From assembly GCF_003050935.1 (NCBI RefSeq), contig NZ_QAOX01000003.1, forward strand, positions 452,808 to 516,807: a DNA stretch of 64,000 nt. Reading direction: 5' to 3'. The notes under the pieces were generated by a model. It had not been told where the DNA came from, searched no databases, and saw nothing but the letters and a program-made list of their open reading frames with translations. The stretch is from Luteibacter sp. OK325. GTDB taxonomy: Bacteria; Pseudomonadota; Gammaproteobacteria; Xanthomonadales; Rhodanobacteraceae. Below, piece by piece: positions 43,623-52,396 of this stretch; within the stretch, counting starts at the first letter, position 1, and every line of letters begins with the position of its first letter. A program made the translations under genes and the position numbers.

Positions 43623-44621
43623 TTATTCGACGACGCCGGCGGCGTGAGCCATCAGGTCGGCATGGTAGGAGGATCGCACCAACGGGCCGGAAGCGACATG
43701 GCCGAAGCCCATCTCTTCACCGGCGACGCGCAGCGCCTCGAATTCGTCCGGCGTCCAGTAACGGACCACCGGATGGTGATGCGCCGTCGGCTGCAGGTAC
43801 TGGCCGATGGTGATCATGTCGACGTCATGGGCGCGTAGATCCCGCATCGTCTCGAGCACCTGCTCCAGGGTCTCGCCCAGGCCCAGCATGATGCCGGACT
43901 TGGTCGGGACTTCCGGATGCTGCGCCTTGAAGCGCTTGAGCAGGTCGAGCGACCACTGGTAGTCGGCGCCCGGACGGACTTCGCGGTACAGGTGCGGGAC
44001 CGTTTCGAGGTTGTGGTTGAAGACGTCCGGCGGGAAGTCCTTCATGACTTCCAGCGCGCGCTCCATACGGCCCTTGCCGCGGAAATCCGGGGTGAGGATC
44101 TCGATGCGGATGTTCGGGCTGGCGTGGCGCACCGCGCGGATGCACGAGGCGAAATGCTCGGCACCACCGTCGCGGAGATCGTCGCGATCGACCGAGGTGA
44201 TCACCACGTACTTCAGGCGCATGTCGCGGATGGTCTCGGCCAGGCGTGCCGGCTCGAGCGGATCCGGCGGCTGCGGGCGACCGTGGGCCACGTCGCAGAA
44301 CGAGCAACGGCGGGTGCAGACCTCGCCGAGGATCATGAAGGTGGCGGTGCCCTTGGAGAAGCACTCGTGGATATTCGGGCAGGACGCTTCTTCGCACACC
44401 GTGACCAGCGAATTCTCGCGCAGGCGCGCCTTCAGCTGCTGCACGGCATTGCCCTGGGGCAGGCGCACGCGGATCCAGCTGGGCTTGCGCAGCGTGGGCA
44501 CGTCGGTATCGAAGTTCGCGCGGTTGAGCGCGATCTTGTCGTTACCGAGCATCTTCTCGCCGGGCTTGTCGACGACGGCGATGGGAATGCTGCGGGAGGG
44601 GGAAGTGGAGGTTTGGCTCAT
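43623..44621 (-). CDS. lipA: Lipoyl synthase (LipA)
   Basis: A 332-residue radical-SAM enzyme that inserts two sulfurs into octanoyl groups on lipoyl domains. The auxiliary cluster cysteines are in [12 protein letters not shown], the radical-SAM triad in CTRRCSFC, and the conserved RSSYHA stands near the C-terminus. It acts on AceF and Lpd encoded 5-8 kb away. ATG 44621 with GAGG about 11 bases upstream is preferred; in-frame starts farther up overlap lipB. It lies 13 bases after the lipB stop. Confidence 0.96.
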   Translation of the reverse strand: MSQTSTSPSRSIPIAVVDKPGEKMLGNDKIALNRANFDTDVPTLRKPSWIRVRLPQGNAVQQLKARLRENSLVTVCEEASCPNIHECFSKGTATFMILGEVCTRRCSFCDVAHGRPQPPDPLEPARLAETIRDMRLKYVVITSVDRDDLRDGGAEHFASCIRAVRHASPNIRIEILTPDFRGKGRMERALEVMKDFPPDVFNHNLETVPHLYREVRPGADYQWSLDLLKRFKAQHPEVPTKSGIMLGLGETLEQVLETMRDLRAHDVDMITIGQYLQPTAHHHPVVRYWTPDEFEALRVAGEEMGFGHVASGPLVRSSYHADLMAHAAGVVE

Positions 44622-44634
44622 AACGGCTACGACC

Positions 44635-45303
44635 TCAGACCGCAATGCGGGCGGGGAGTTCGGGGAGGGAGGGTTCGGCTGGCACGGCGTGGAAGCCAAA
44701 CTGCTTACAGAATTCCTGTACCAGGACGTCTTCCACGTCCGCCAACCGTGACGGACCGCCCAAGTCTAACACCTGGGTGACCTCCAAACCCTTGTAGCCG
44801 CAGGGATTGATGCGGTGATAGGGCTCGAGGTCCATGTCCACGTTGAAGGCCAGCCCGTGGAAGCTGCAGCCCCGGCGAATACGCAGCCCGAGGGCCGCGA
44901 CCTTGGCCCCGGCCACGTAGACGCCCGGGGCGCCCTCGAGCCGTTCGGCGCCGATATTCCATTCGCCCATGGTGTCGATGATGGCCTGCTCGATCCGGTT
45001 GACCAGCTCGCGCACGCCAACGCCCACGCGGCGCAGGTCGATCATCGGGTAGGCCACGATCTGGCCGGGACCGTGATAGGTCACCTGGCCGCCTCGGTCC
45101 ACGCGCACCACGGGGATATCCCCCGCCGCCAGCACGTGCTCTTCCTTACCCGCCTGGCCCAGGGTGAACACCGGGTCATGCTCCAGCAGCCACAGCTCGT
45201 CGACGGTGTCGTCGGTGCGGTTGTCGGTGAAGGCGCTCATGGCCTTCCAGGTGGATTCGTAGGGGACGCGCCCCAGCCGGCGGACGTTGAGCGGGAGGGT
45301 CAT
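44635..45303 (-). CDS. lipB: Octanoyltransferase (LipB)
   Basis: A 222-residue enzyme that moves octanoyl groups from acyl carrier protein to lipoyl domains, the step before LipA. The family signature [20 protein letters not shown] holds the substrate pocket, and the catalytic Lys-Cys pair should be K in GAKVAALG and C in NPCGYKG. ATG 45303 begins the conserved part. The open frame extends far upstream to 45522, but there it runs through a 13-bp tandem repeat and REP elements and is not coding. Followed closely by lipA. Confidence 0.95.
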   Translation of the reverse strand: MTLPLNVRRLGRVPYESTWKAMSAFTDNRTDDTVDELWLLEHDPVFTLGQAGKEEHVLAAGDIPVVRVDRGGQVTYHGPGQIVAYPMIDLRRVGVGVRELVNRIEQAIIDTMGEWNIGAERLEGAPGVYVAGAKVAALGLRIRRGCSFHGLAFNVDMDLEPYHRINPCGYKGLEVTQVLDLGGPSRLADVEDVLVQEFCKQFGFHAVPAEPSLPELPARIAV

Positions 45304-45360
45304 CGGGATCGGGTCGGAGGGGATGTCGAGGAGTTGTGGGCGTCGGCGCAACGATACAAG

Positions 45361-45522
45361 TGTGGGACGCCACTGTGGGATGCCACTGTGGGATGCCACT
45401 GTGGGATGCCCACTGTGGGAGCCGGCTACGCCGGCGATTGTGGGAGCCGCTTCAGCGGCGATCCCGCGGCAGCGGGCAAGCCTGCCGCGAACACCCAGTC
45501 GCCGATGAATCGGCTCCCACAA
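45361..45522. repeat. 13-bp tandem repeat leading into a REP group
   Basis: About four units of TGTGGGATGCCAC type (45361-45413; the first has ACG, the last one extra C) run directly into a CCGGCTACGCCGG REP element, then a CCGCTTCAGCGG element, a CCCGCGGCAGCGGG hairpin and an inverted CCGATGAATCGG element. Each tandem unit begins with the REP head TGTGGGA. Confidence 0.9.
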
Positions 45523-45549
45523 AGAGCCCCCCGGCAGGAGCCCATCCGA

Positions 45550-45840
45550 TCACATCGTGAAGCGGATGTTCTCGTCAGCCCGCAGCGCGCTGTGCGCCTC
45601 CAGGTACTTCTCACGGCTCGGTGCGACGAAGCTCACCGTGACCGACTGGTAATTACCCGCCGGGGTGAGCTTGGTCGACAGCGTCTCGTGGAGCACTTCC
45701 AGGCCGATGGCGTGGAGCAGCGCAGGGACGTGCTTGTCGAGGTCGGCCGCGGCGCTGCCGATGGCCGTTATCTCGAACTCGCCCGGGAACTGGAAGCCCT
45801 TGCCGTCTTTCTGCGCATCGCCGAAGTCGATTTCACGCAT
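45550..45840 (-). CDS. ybeD: YbeD/DUF493-family protein
   Basis: A 96-residue protein with the small alpha/beta fold of DUF493: FPGEFEITAIG at the start, a helix, and YQSVTVSFVAPSREKYLEAH near the end. In enterobacteria ybeD likewise lies between the carboxypeptidase gene dacA and lipB, so the order is conserved. Its role is unknown; an ACT-like regulatory fold has been described for the family. It begins 12 bases after the dac stop, a likely operon. Confidence 0.9.
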   Translation of the reverse strand: MREIDFGDAQKDGKGFQFPGEFEITAIGSAAADLDKHVPALLHAIGLEVLHETLSTKLTPAGNYQSVTVSFVAPSREKYLEAHSALRADENIRFTM

Positions 45841-45852
45841 GGTGAAGCCCTC

Positions 45853-47076
45853 TTACTTCTTGTCGCTGTCGCTGTGGAACCACAGCATGATCGTGTCCCA
45901 GAGGCGCGAGAAGAAGCCGCCTTCCGGCGCATCGTTCAGGGCCACCAACGGGGTGGTAAGCACCGGCTGGCCGTCGAGCGTCACGCGCAGCGTGCCGACC
46001 TGCTGGCCCTTCTTGAACGGGGCGATCAGCGTGGCCGGGATGTCGAGGTTGGCCTTGAGCTTGTCGTAATCGCCGCGCTTGACCGAAACCAGCGCGTCTT
46101 CGGCGACACCGAGCGGAATGGTGTTCTCGGCACCCTTCCACAGCTTGGGCGTGGCGAGCGGCTTGTTGGCTTCGTAGAGCTTGTGCGATTCGTAGAAACG
46201 GAAGCCGTAGTTGAGCAGCGCCAGCGCGGCGTCGGCACGGCCCTTCTCGCTGTTGGCACCCATGATGATGGCGATCATGCGGGCATCGCCCTGCTTGGCC
46301 GAAGCGGCGAGGCAGTAGCCGGCGGCCGCGGTATGGCCGGTCTTGATGCCGTCGACGGTGTTGTCGCGCCAGAGCAGCAGGTTACGGTTGTGCTGCTTGA
46401 TGCCGTTCCACTCGAACTCCTTCACGGCCGAGATCGCGTAATCCTCGGGGAAGTCGTGGATCAGCGCGCGCGACAGGATCGCGATGTCGCGGGCGGTCGT
46501 GTAGTGGTTGGCTACCGGGTAACCGGAAGCATTCTGGAACTGCGAATGCGTCATGCCCAGCTGCTTGGCGTACGCGTTCATCAGGTTGGCGAACGCCGGC
46601 TCGGAGCCCGCGGTGTGTTCGGCCAGCGCGATGGCGGCGTCGTTACCGGACTGGATGATCATGCCGTAGAGCAGGTCTTTCAGCGGCACCTGGCTGTTGA
46701 GCTTGAGGAAGCTGGTCGAGCCGTCGGTGCTCGCACCGCCGCCGCGCCACGCGTTCTCGCTGATCGTGACCGGATCGGCGTTGTGGATCTTGCCGTTGCC
46801 CAGTTCGGCCGAAACCACGTAGTCGGTCATGATCTTGGTGATCGAGGCCGGCTCCAGCTGCACGTCCGGATCCTTCGAGGCGATGATCTGCCCGGTGTTG
46901 TAATCCATCAGCACCCAGCTCTTGCCTTCCACGTCCGGCGGCGGCGGCACCGGCGCTTCGGGAACAACCGGGCGCGGAACGGGTGCGGGATGCGGCGGGG
47001 TCTGCTGCGCCATGGTGACGCCGGCGACGAGCGCAGCGGCGGCGAAAGCGAACAGGGAGCGTGGGAAGAGCTTCAT
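45853..47076 (-). CDS. dacC: D-alanyl-D-alanine carboxypeptidase (PBP5/6 family)
   Basis: A 407-residue low-molecular-weight penicillin-binding protein that trims the terminal D-Ala from peptidoglycan stems. Signal peptide 1-23, a Pro-rich spacer to about 48, then the transpeptidase fold with S78-I-T-K81, the SGN motif in IQSGNDAAI and KTG in DGIKTGHTAAAG. A beta-rich domain (about 300-375) and an amphipathic C-terminal anchor (RLWDTIMLWF) complete the PBP5 layout. First gene before ybeD and lipB. dacA versus dacC cannot be told apart by sequence alone. Confidence 0.93.
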   Translation of the reverse strand: MKLFPRSLFAFAAAALVAGVTMAQQTPPHPAPVPRPVVPEAPVPPPPDVEGKSWVLMDYNTGQIIASKDPDVQLEPASITKIMTDYVVSAELGNGKIHNADPVTISENAWRGGGASTDGSTSFLKLNSQVPLKDLLYGMIIQSGNDAAIALAEHTAGSEPAFANLMNAYAKQLGMTHSQFQNASGYPVANHYTTARDIAILSRALIHDFPEDYAISAVKEFEWNGIKQHNRNLLLWRDNTVDGIKTGHTAAAGYCLAASAKQGDARMIAIIMGANSEKGRADAALALLNYGFRFYESHKLYEANKPLATPKLWKGAENTIPLGVAEDALVSVKRGDYDKLKANLDIPATLIAPFKKGQQVGTLRVTLDGQPVLTTPLVALNDAPEGGFFSRLWDTIMLWFHSDSDKK

Positions 47077-47113
47077 CGTTTCAGCGATCCAGTCAAAGCA
47101 ACAAAAAAGGAGG

Positions 47114-48430
47114 TCAGTCTACCGCGACCGACGGCCGGGGCAGGCCCATGCCGGATATCTGGTCGGTCACGCGGTCCGCGGTGTCCACGTCGGCCAGGGG
47201 GCCCACGCGCACGCGGCGCACGCTGCGACCGCCCACGGAGGTCTCGATAACACTGACAGGGCCCAGACCCGCTTTGTTCAGCTGGTCGGCCACACGGTTG
47301 GCATTGGCCACGTCGGAAAACGCGCCGACCTGGAGATAAATCGTGGGTTTACCCGGCACCGAAGCGACCGTCGGGCCCTGTGCGGACGTTGCGGGGCGCG
47401 GCATTGGCGGCAATGCCTCAGCGGCGGAAACACCGGTCATGCCGGGTACGGGGCCGTCATCGCCGTCGCCGTCGGCCACGGCGCTCGCGGGCGGTGTTCC
47501 ACTCGGCGTTGCGCGCACCGGGGCCGTTCCGACAGGCGCAGATATGGCGGCGCTCGGCGCGCGCGTACCGGAAACGACGATCGGCGCCGTGGCGACGGCT
47601 CCGGCCCCAACGAAGCGTGACGACGACGGCGGCGACGAGGTCGCCATGTCCGGCGTCGGCGCCGTGCGTGCGGCCGGCGACGCGGCGGCATAGGCCGGAC
47701 GCGGCGGCGGTGACGGCGCGGTCACGGGGGCCGGTTTGGGCGCGGTGTTCACGTAAGGGGCGCCGCGATCGCTGTTCGCTTCACTCGGGTCGATAGCGCG
47801 GACTTCGACCAGTCCGGTGCCCTTCGGCCACACACCCAGCTTCACCGCCGCCGCGAACGACAGGTCGATGATACGGTTCTCGTGAAAGGGACCACGGTCG
47901 TTGATGCGGACAATGACGCTCTTGCCGTTCTCAAGGTTGGTGACACGCGCGTAGCTCGGCAACGGCAGCGTCTTGTGCGCGGCCGAGAACTGGTACATGT
48001 CGTATTCCTCGAGGCTCGAGGTCTTGTAACCGTGGAACTTGTTGCCGTAGAACGAGGCGATGCCACGCTCCACGTAGCCGCGCGGCGTGGGCAGCACGTT
48101 GTAGGTCTGGCCGAGCACCGAGTACGGCGACTTGTTGCCGTAGAGGGCGCGCGGCTCGACCTTCGGCACCGGCTCCGGCAGCTTGCTGACATCCGGGATT
48201 TCAGTCGGCACGCTGTCGGAGCTGGAGCGATAGCGGGAGGATTGGGAACGGCTGATGTCGTCGTGGCCGCCTCGCGAAGAGGACGATGAGCCACCGCCGC
48301 TGCGTGATGAGGGGCGGGAGTTCTTTGAGCCGCCGCAGGCGGCCAGGAGCATGGCGATGAGGCAGATAAAGGTGAGTTGTGTCGCGAGCACCCTTCGCCG
48401 CTGAAGCGGCTCCCACACAGAGCGCGCCAT
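47114..48430 (-). CDS. rlpA: RlpA-type septal lytic transglycosylase lipoprotein
   Basis: A 438-residue outer-membrane lipoprotein that cleaves naked glycan strands at the septum. Lipobox LLAAC near residue 32; a Ser-rich linker; the double-psi barrel with YVERGIASFYGNKFHG and VRINDRGPFHENRIIDLS holding the catalytic Asp; a Pro/Ala-rich region; and a C-terminal SPOR domain (YLQVGAFSDVANANRVADQL) that binds septal peptidoglycan. The n-region of its signal peptide (VWEPLQRRR) is encoded by a REP element. I chose ATG 48430; an in-frame ATG at 48469, also inside a REP element, would lengthen the signal peptide by 13 residues. Confidence 0.9.
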   Translation of the reverse strand: MARSVWEPLQRRRVLATQLTFICLIAMLLAACGGSKNSRPSSRSGGGSSSSSRGGHDDISRSQSSRYRSSSDSVPTEIPDVSKLPEPVPKVEPRALYGNKSPYSVLGQTYNVLPTPRGYVERGIASFYGNKFHGYKTSSLEEYDMYQFSAAHKTLPLPSYARVTNLENGKSVIVRINDRGPFHENRIIDLSFAAAVKLGVWPKGTGLVEVRAIDPSEANSDRGAPYVNTAPKPAPVTAPSPPPRPAYAAASPAARTAPTPDMATSSPPSSSRFVGAGAVATAPIVVSGTRAPSAAISAPVGTAPVRATPSGTPPASAVADGDGDDGPVPGMTGVSAAEALPPMPRPATSAQGPTVASVPGKPTIYLQVGAFSDVANANRVADQLNKAGLGPVSVIETSVGGRSVRRVRVGPLADVDTADRVTDQISGMGLPRPSVAVD

Positions 48431-48482
48431 AGCCTGCCGTGCACCGGCTCTATGTAGGAGCCGATTCATCGGCGATCCCTGC
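48386..48482. repeat. Two REP elements overlapping the rlpA 5' end
   Basis: An inverted CCGCTGAAGCGG element at 48393-48417 lies within the rlpA coding sequence; a direct CCGATTCATCGG element at 48454-48477 lies just upstream and covers an alternative ATG. Confidence 0.9.
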
Positions 48483-48527
48483 GAAGCGCGAAGGTCAAAT
48501 CAGTGACATGCCCCCCGGCCACCCAGC

Positions 48528-49559
48528 TCATTGCGCCGCCGACCCATGCGTCCGCTCCCGAATCGCCTGCGCCAGCTGATTCACGGCCATCGCATACATC
48601 GGGCTGCGGTTGTACGTCGTAATCACATAGAAATTCTGGAAAACAAACCAGTATTCCGGCCCCGACGGGCCATCCAGACGGACCAGTTGCGCATCACGCC
48701 CCGGATTCAAATGCTGCAGCGGTGCGAAACCCTCGGCCACGAACGATTCCACCGGCGCCACGGGGCGCCAGTCTTTCGGCACGTCAGGATCACGGACGCG
48801 CGCATCCGGCTGGGCGCGCACGGCGAGCGGACCGCCGGTTTCCCAGCCGTGCTCGGAGAAATAGTTTGCCACGCTGGCGAAGATGTCGCCCATCGAGCCC
48901 TTCATGTCGATCTTGCCGTCGCCGTCGTAATCCACGCCCCAGTCGCGAACGGACGAGGGCATGAACTGGCCCCAGCCCTGCGCACCGGCATACGAACCGG
49001 TGAGCGTATCCAGCGGACCGGCGAGGTGATTCGGCGGCAGTTCCAGCAGGGTTTTCAGCTGCTCGCGGAAGAACGGCGCACGCTTGGGGTAGTAAAACGC
49101 CAGCGTGGTCAGCGCATCGAGCACCTTGTACTTGCCGGTGTTCTTCCCGTAGAAGGTCTCCACACCGACGATGGCCACGATGTATTCCGGCGGCACGCCG
49201 TACTTCTTGCCGATCGCGTCGAGCAACGCGCGATGTGTCTGGTAGAAGTCGGCACCGGCCTGGATCCGCTGCTCGGTCAGGAAGATCGGCCGGTAGTCGC
49301 GCCAGGGCTTGCCTTCCGCCGGGCGGTTCATCGCGTCGATGATCGACTGCTGCATCTTCGCGCCGTCGAGGATCGCATTGAGCGACGCCTTGCTCTTGCC
49401 GGTGTCCTTCGCCACTTCGCGAACGAGCTCTGCCTGACCCGGATGGGTCTCGGCGAACACCGCGGGGGCGAACATCAGGGGGAAGGCGATCATCGCGCTG
49501 GCGAGGCGCGGGAATAAACGTGCGTTACGTGCGCGGCGCGCGGCGAGAACTTCATCCAT
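48528..49559 (-). CDS. mltB: Membrane-bound lytic murein transglycosylase B
   Basis: An exported lytic transglycosylase of the MltB family (343 residues from ATG 49559) that cuts peptidoglycan and leaves anhydro-muramic ends. Signal peptide about 1-36 (ending PAVFA); no lipobox, so it is probably soluble in the periplasm. The catalytic Glu is in IVGVETFYGKNTG, followed by the QGWGQFMPSS segment and an EF-hand-like VDYDGDGKIDMKG. In-frame ATGs at 49583 and 49595 could also be used. In related genomes this gene follows rodA directly; here another gene sits between. Confidence 0.9.
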   Translation of the reverse strand: MDEVLAARRARNARLFPRLASAMIAFPLMFAPAVFAETHPGQAELVREVAKDTGKSKASLNAILDGAKMQQSIIDAMNRPAEGKPWRDYRPIFLTEQRIQAGADFYQTHRALLDAIGKKYGVPPEYIVAIVGVETFYGKNTGKYKVLDALTTLAFYYPKRAPFFREQLKTLLELPPNHLAGPLDTLTGSYAGAQGWGQFMPSSVRDWGVDYDGDGKIDMKGSMGDIFASVANYFSEHGWETGGPLAVRAQPDARVRDPDVPKDWRPVAPVESFVAEGFAPLQHLNPGRDAQLVRLDGPSGPEYWFVFQNFYVITTYNRSPMYAMAVNQLAQAIRERTHGSAAQ

Positions 49560-49625
49560 GCGCCGAAGCGTAACACGCGCCATGGCGTGAGCCATGGCGT
49601 GTTCCGGGCCGAATTCAGGCAGGAA

Positions 49626-51233
49626 TCATTGATACCGGATCGACGGATCCCAGCGGGTGCTGTCGCAGTAGTAATCCGTTCCACGGGCCGCGACCATGAA
49701 AAAGATCCCATCGCCCGCCGCCACCTGGCGAACGGTATCAATGCTCCGCCCGACGGTATCCCCATTGTCGATATCTGCAGCAAATATCTGGGTTCCGTTA
49801 TGCACGATGGACGTGTTGACACCATTGCCGCAGCCGATGTCCGCGTCCCTCACCGTCCCTTCGATCCTGATAGTGCCTGCCCTGGGGGCAACCCACTTCA
49901 GAACGGGAATCTCATCCGCCGCGGGATGCATCGCATCGCCGTAAATAGCAGACCAGCGATCGGTGCCGTGCCAGAAACCCTCGTAGGTCATATCGTAGAT
50001 GACCGAGTTGTGGCCCGACTGATACCACCAGTAAGGGCCCTGCTGGGCGGAGTAATCGGTGGACTGACGATACATTTGCGTCGTGCCGGAGAGGTCCACC
50101 CACCACCGGTATACACCGACATGTGGCGTCGTTGCGGAGAGCGGATCCTTGACGCAATACACATTCAGATACGCGCCGGCCTCCGCATTGGGCCGGCCTT
50201 CCGGATCGACAATGCTGCAGTACTGGTAGCCACCGTCTGGCCGAAGGTTCGAAGCAGCCTCATCGGCCAGGGTCACTGTCGGCGTCCAGTTGATCGCATC
50301 GATCGATTCATATAGCTTCACGAACGAATCCGAATCACCCCACGCCATCACGGTCAGCAGCACGTAGTACTTGCCGGTGTACTGGCTATGCACGGCCTGG
50401 GTATGAGTGATGCCATAAGGCCCCAGCAAGGTCGAACGGCCACCCAGGCCGGGCTCGACGAATCCGCCGACGTAGTACTTGTGCCAAAGATTGGATCCCA
50501 CGCTGCCGGCGCGTGCCGCGGTCAGCACGTCGGAAAGATTGGCACGCGCCACCGAAAGGCCATTCGAGCCTGCTGGCAGGGTGCCGTCTCCCAGATCCGT
50601 GTAATAGACATAGAGGAAGCCGTCCTTAACCAGATAAGGCGCGCCCTGGATGTTGCCGCCATCGGGATCACCGTATGCGCTGAGGATGCGCCCCAGATAA
50701 GTCCACGTATTACCGTTGTCCGCCGACCATGCAAGACCTATGCGATTGCGACTGGACGTGCCGACTTTTTCCTCATGAATGATACCCAGCAAGCCGCCAT
50801 CGCTCGGCTGCGGCTGGTAAAGACCCACGAACCAGAGGCTGTGCACGTCACCGGGCACCACCTTTGTGAAGGCCGTATTGGGACCGTCGATGCAGTAGCC
50901 CGTGGCGGCGCTGAGATTGCACGTTTCCTTGGTCCACGCGATCGAAGTGAACGGATGCTCGATGTCGCCCTGCATGAGCGACTGCGTAATCTTCCCCGAA
51001 TAATTCCACTGAGAACCGATCCAGTAGCGCGTTCCCGCCACCGTGTACGAGGACAGCGGTGCATCCGGCTGCGAATTGGCCAGCATCCCCTGCGTCAGGT
51101 CGGCGGATGTCGCGACGATAACCGGCGAGGAAACCTGGGTGCCCGCGACCGCCACGGGAATCACCGTGGCAACGCCTATCACTACGACGGCGACTGAGTA
51201 CTGGAGTAGCTTTGTGAATCCCTTGAATTTCAT
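49626..51233 (-). CDS. Secreted beta-propeller-like protein of unknown substrate
   Basis: A 535-residue exported protein with a signal peptide (about 1-30, ending VAVA). The body is all-beta, with sialidase-like Asp-box patterns such as SADNGNTWTYLG and repeated aromatic strands (LYVYYTDLGDG, KYYVLLTVMAWG), like the propellers of sialidases and GH43/GH68-type enzymes. The last 90 residues could be a carbohydrate-binding beta-sandwich. No known catalytic set was found. Its base composition seems less GC-rich than neighbours, and it breaks the usual rodA-mltB order, so it was probably acquired. It may bind or cut a surface polysaccharide. Confidence 0.6.
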   Translation of the reverse strand: MKFKGFTKLLQYSVAVVVIGVATVIPVAVAGTQVSSPVIVATSADLTQGMLANSQPDAPLSSYTVAGTRYWIGSQWNYSGKITQSLMQGDIEHPFTSIAWTKETCNLSAATGYCIDGPNTAFTKVVPGDVHSLWFVGLYQPQPSDGGLLGIIHEEKVGTSSRNRIGLAWSADNGNTWTYLGRILSAYGDPDGGNIQGAPYLVKDGFLYVYYTDLGDGTLPAGSNGLSVARANLSDVLTAARAGSVGSNLWHKYYVGGFVEPGLGGRSTLLGPYGITHTQAVHSQYTGKYYVLLTVMAWGDSDSFVKLYESIDAINWTPTVTLADEAASNLRPDGGYQYCSIVDPEGRPNAEAGAYLNVYCVKDPLSATTPHVGVYRWWVDLSGTTQMYRQSTDYSAQQGPYWWYQSGHNSVIYDMTYEGFWHGTDRWSAIYGDAMHPAADEIPVLKWVAPRAGTIRIEGTVRDADIGCGNGVNTSIVHNGTQIFAADIDNGDTVGRSIDTVRQVAAGDGIFFMVAARGTDYYCDSTRWDPSIRYQ

Positions 51234-51278
51234 GCGGCAATCTCCTTTTTGCGTTGCTGGAAATCCTAAACAGCCTTC

Positions 51279-52394
51279 CTAATCGTGCAGTTTACGGTTG
51301 GCATGGATCGACATCAGCACACCGAAGCCGGTGAGCAGCGACACCGCCGACGTACCGCCATAACTGATCAGCGGCATCGGCACGCCCACCACCGGCAGGA
51401 TGCCCGCGACCATGCCGCCATTCACCGCCACGTAGACGAAGAAGCTCATGCCGATCGCACCGGCGAGCAGGCGTGAATAGGTATCGCGCGCGTTCATCGC
51501 GATCCACAGGCAACGACCGATGATGAAGGCGTAGAGCAGCATGATGGTGATAACGCCGACCAGGCCGAACTCTTCCGAGAAAACCGCGAAGATGAAGTCG
51601 GTGGTGTGCTCGGGCAGGAATTCCAGGCGCGACTGCGTCCCGTGCTGCCAGCCCTTGCCGAATACACCGCCCGAACCCACCGCGATCTTCGACTGGATGA
51701 TGTGCCAGCCGTTACCCAGGGGATCCGACTCGGGATCGAGCAGCGTGCGCACGCGGTTGCGCTGGTATTCGTGAAGGAACTGCCAGGCCACCGGGATCGC
51801 CCCACCGGCGCCGCCGACGAGCAGGCCGATGCGCCACCAGGCCATGCCCGAAAGGAACAAGGCGAAGGCGCCTGCGGCCGCGACCAGCAGGGCGGTGCCC
51901 AGGTCGGGCTGCTCGGCGATGAGTGCCGCCGGCACGGCGATCATCAGGCCGACCACGATGATGTCCTTCCAGCCCGGCGGCAGCTGCCGCGGATGCAGGT
52001 ACCAGGCGACCATCATCGGCATGGTGAGCTTGAGCAGCTCGGACGGCTGGAAGCGCATGAAGCCGAGATCCAGCCAGCGATACGCGCCGCGCCCTTCGCC
52101 TAGCGCCGCGACGACCACGAGCAAGGCGGTGCTGCCCATGTAGAGCCACGGCGTCCACGAGCGCAGCACGGGCGGCGGAATACGCGAAATCACCACGAGC
52201 AGCACCGCGCCGAGCACGAAGCGCGCCGCCTGCCCTCCGACCAACGACAGATTGGCGTTGCCGGCGCTGTAGAGCGTGGCCAGTCCCGCGCAGGCCAGCA
52301 GGAACAGCGCCAGCAGCAGTGGCAGGTCCAGGCGCGGCCGCGTGAGCAGGCGCATGCCGAAGCGTTTGAGGCGGACGGAGAAGTTGGCGAACAT
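51279..52394 (-). CDS. rodA: Rod-shape SEDS glycosyltransferase (RodA)
   Basis: A 371-residue membrane polymerase of the SEDS family that polymerises lipid II for side-wall growth together with PBP2. About ten membrane helices; the large periplasmic loop has QPDLGTALLVAAAGAFALFL and the WHIIQSKIAVGSGG segment, and the end carries PLISYGGTSAVSLLTGFG, all classic for RodA/FtsW. The gene starts 2 bases after the mrdA stop, so both partners are made from one transcript. Confidence 0.95.
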   Translation of the reverse strand: MFANFSVRLKRFGMRLLTRPRLDLPLLLALFLLACAGLATLYSAGNANLSLVGGQAARFVLGAVLLVVISRIPPPVLRSWTPWLYMGSTALLVVVAALGEGRGAYRWLDLGFMRFQPSELLKLTMPMMVAWYLHPRQLPPGWKDIIVVGLMIAVPAALIAEQPDLGTALLVAAAGAFALFLSGMAWWRIGLLVGGAGGAIPVAWQFLHEYQRNRVRTLLDPESDPLGNGWHIIQSKIAVGSGGVFGKGWQHGTQSRLEFLPEHTTDFIFAVFSEEFGLVGVITIMLLYAFIIGRCLWIAMNARDTYSRLLAGAIGMSFFVYVAVNGGMVAGILPVVGVPMPLISYGGTSAVSLLTGFGVLMSIHANRKLHD

Positions 52395-52396
52395 GA

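Noticed and set aside
45304..45522. N-terminal extension of LipB
   Set aside because: The extra frame is encoded by a 13-bp tandem repeat and REP elements, and the family starts at the ATG at 45303.
41216..47250. Long plus-strand frames at 41216-43813 and 44815-47250
   Set aside because: Antisense to prc, and to lipB, ybeD and dacC, all of which have conserved active-site motifs.
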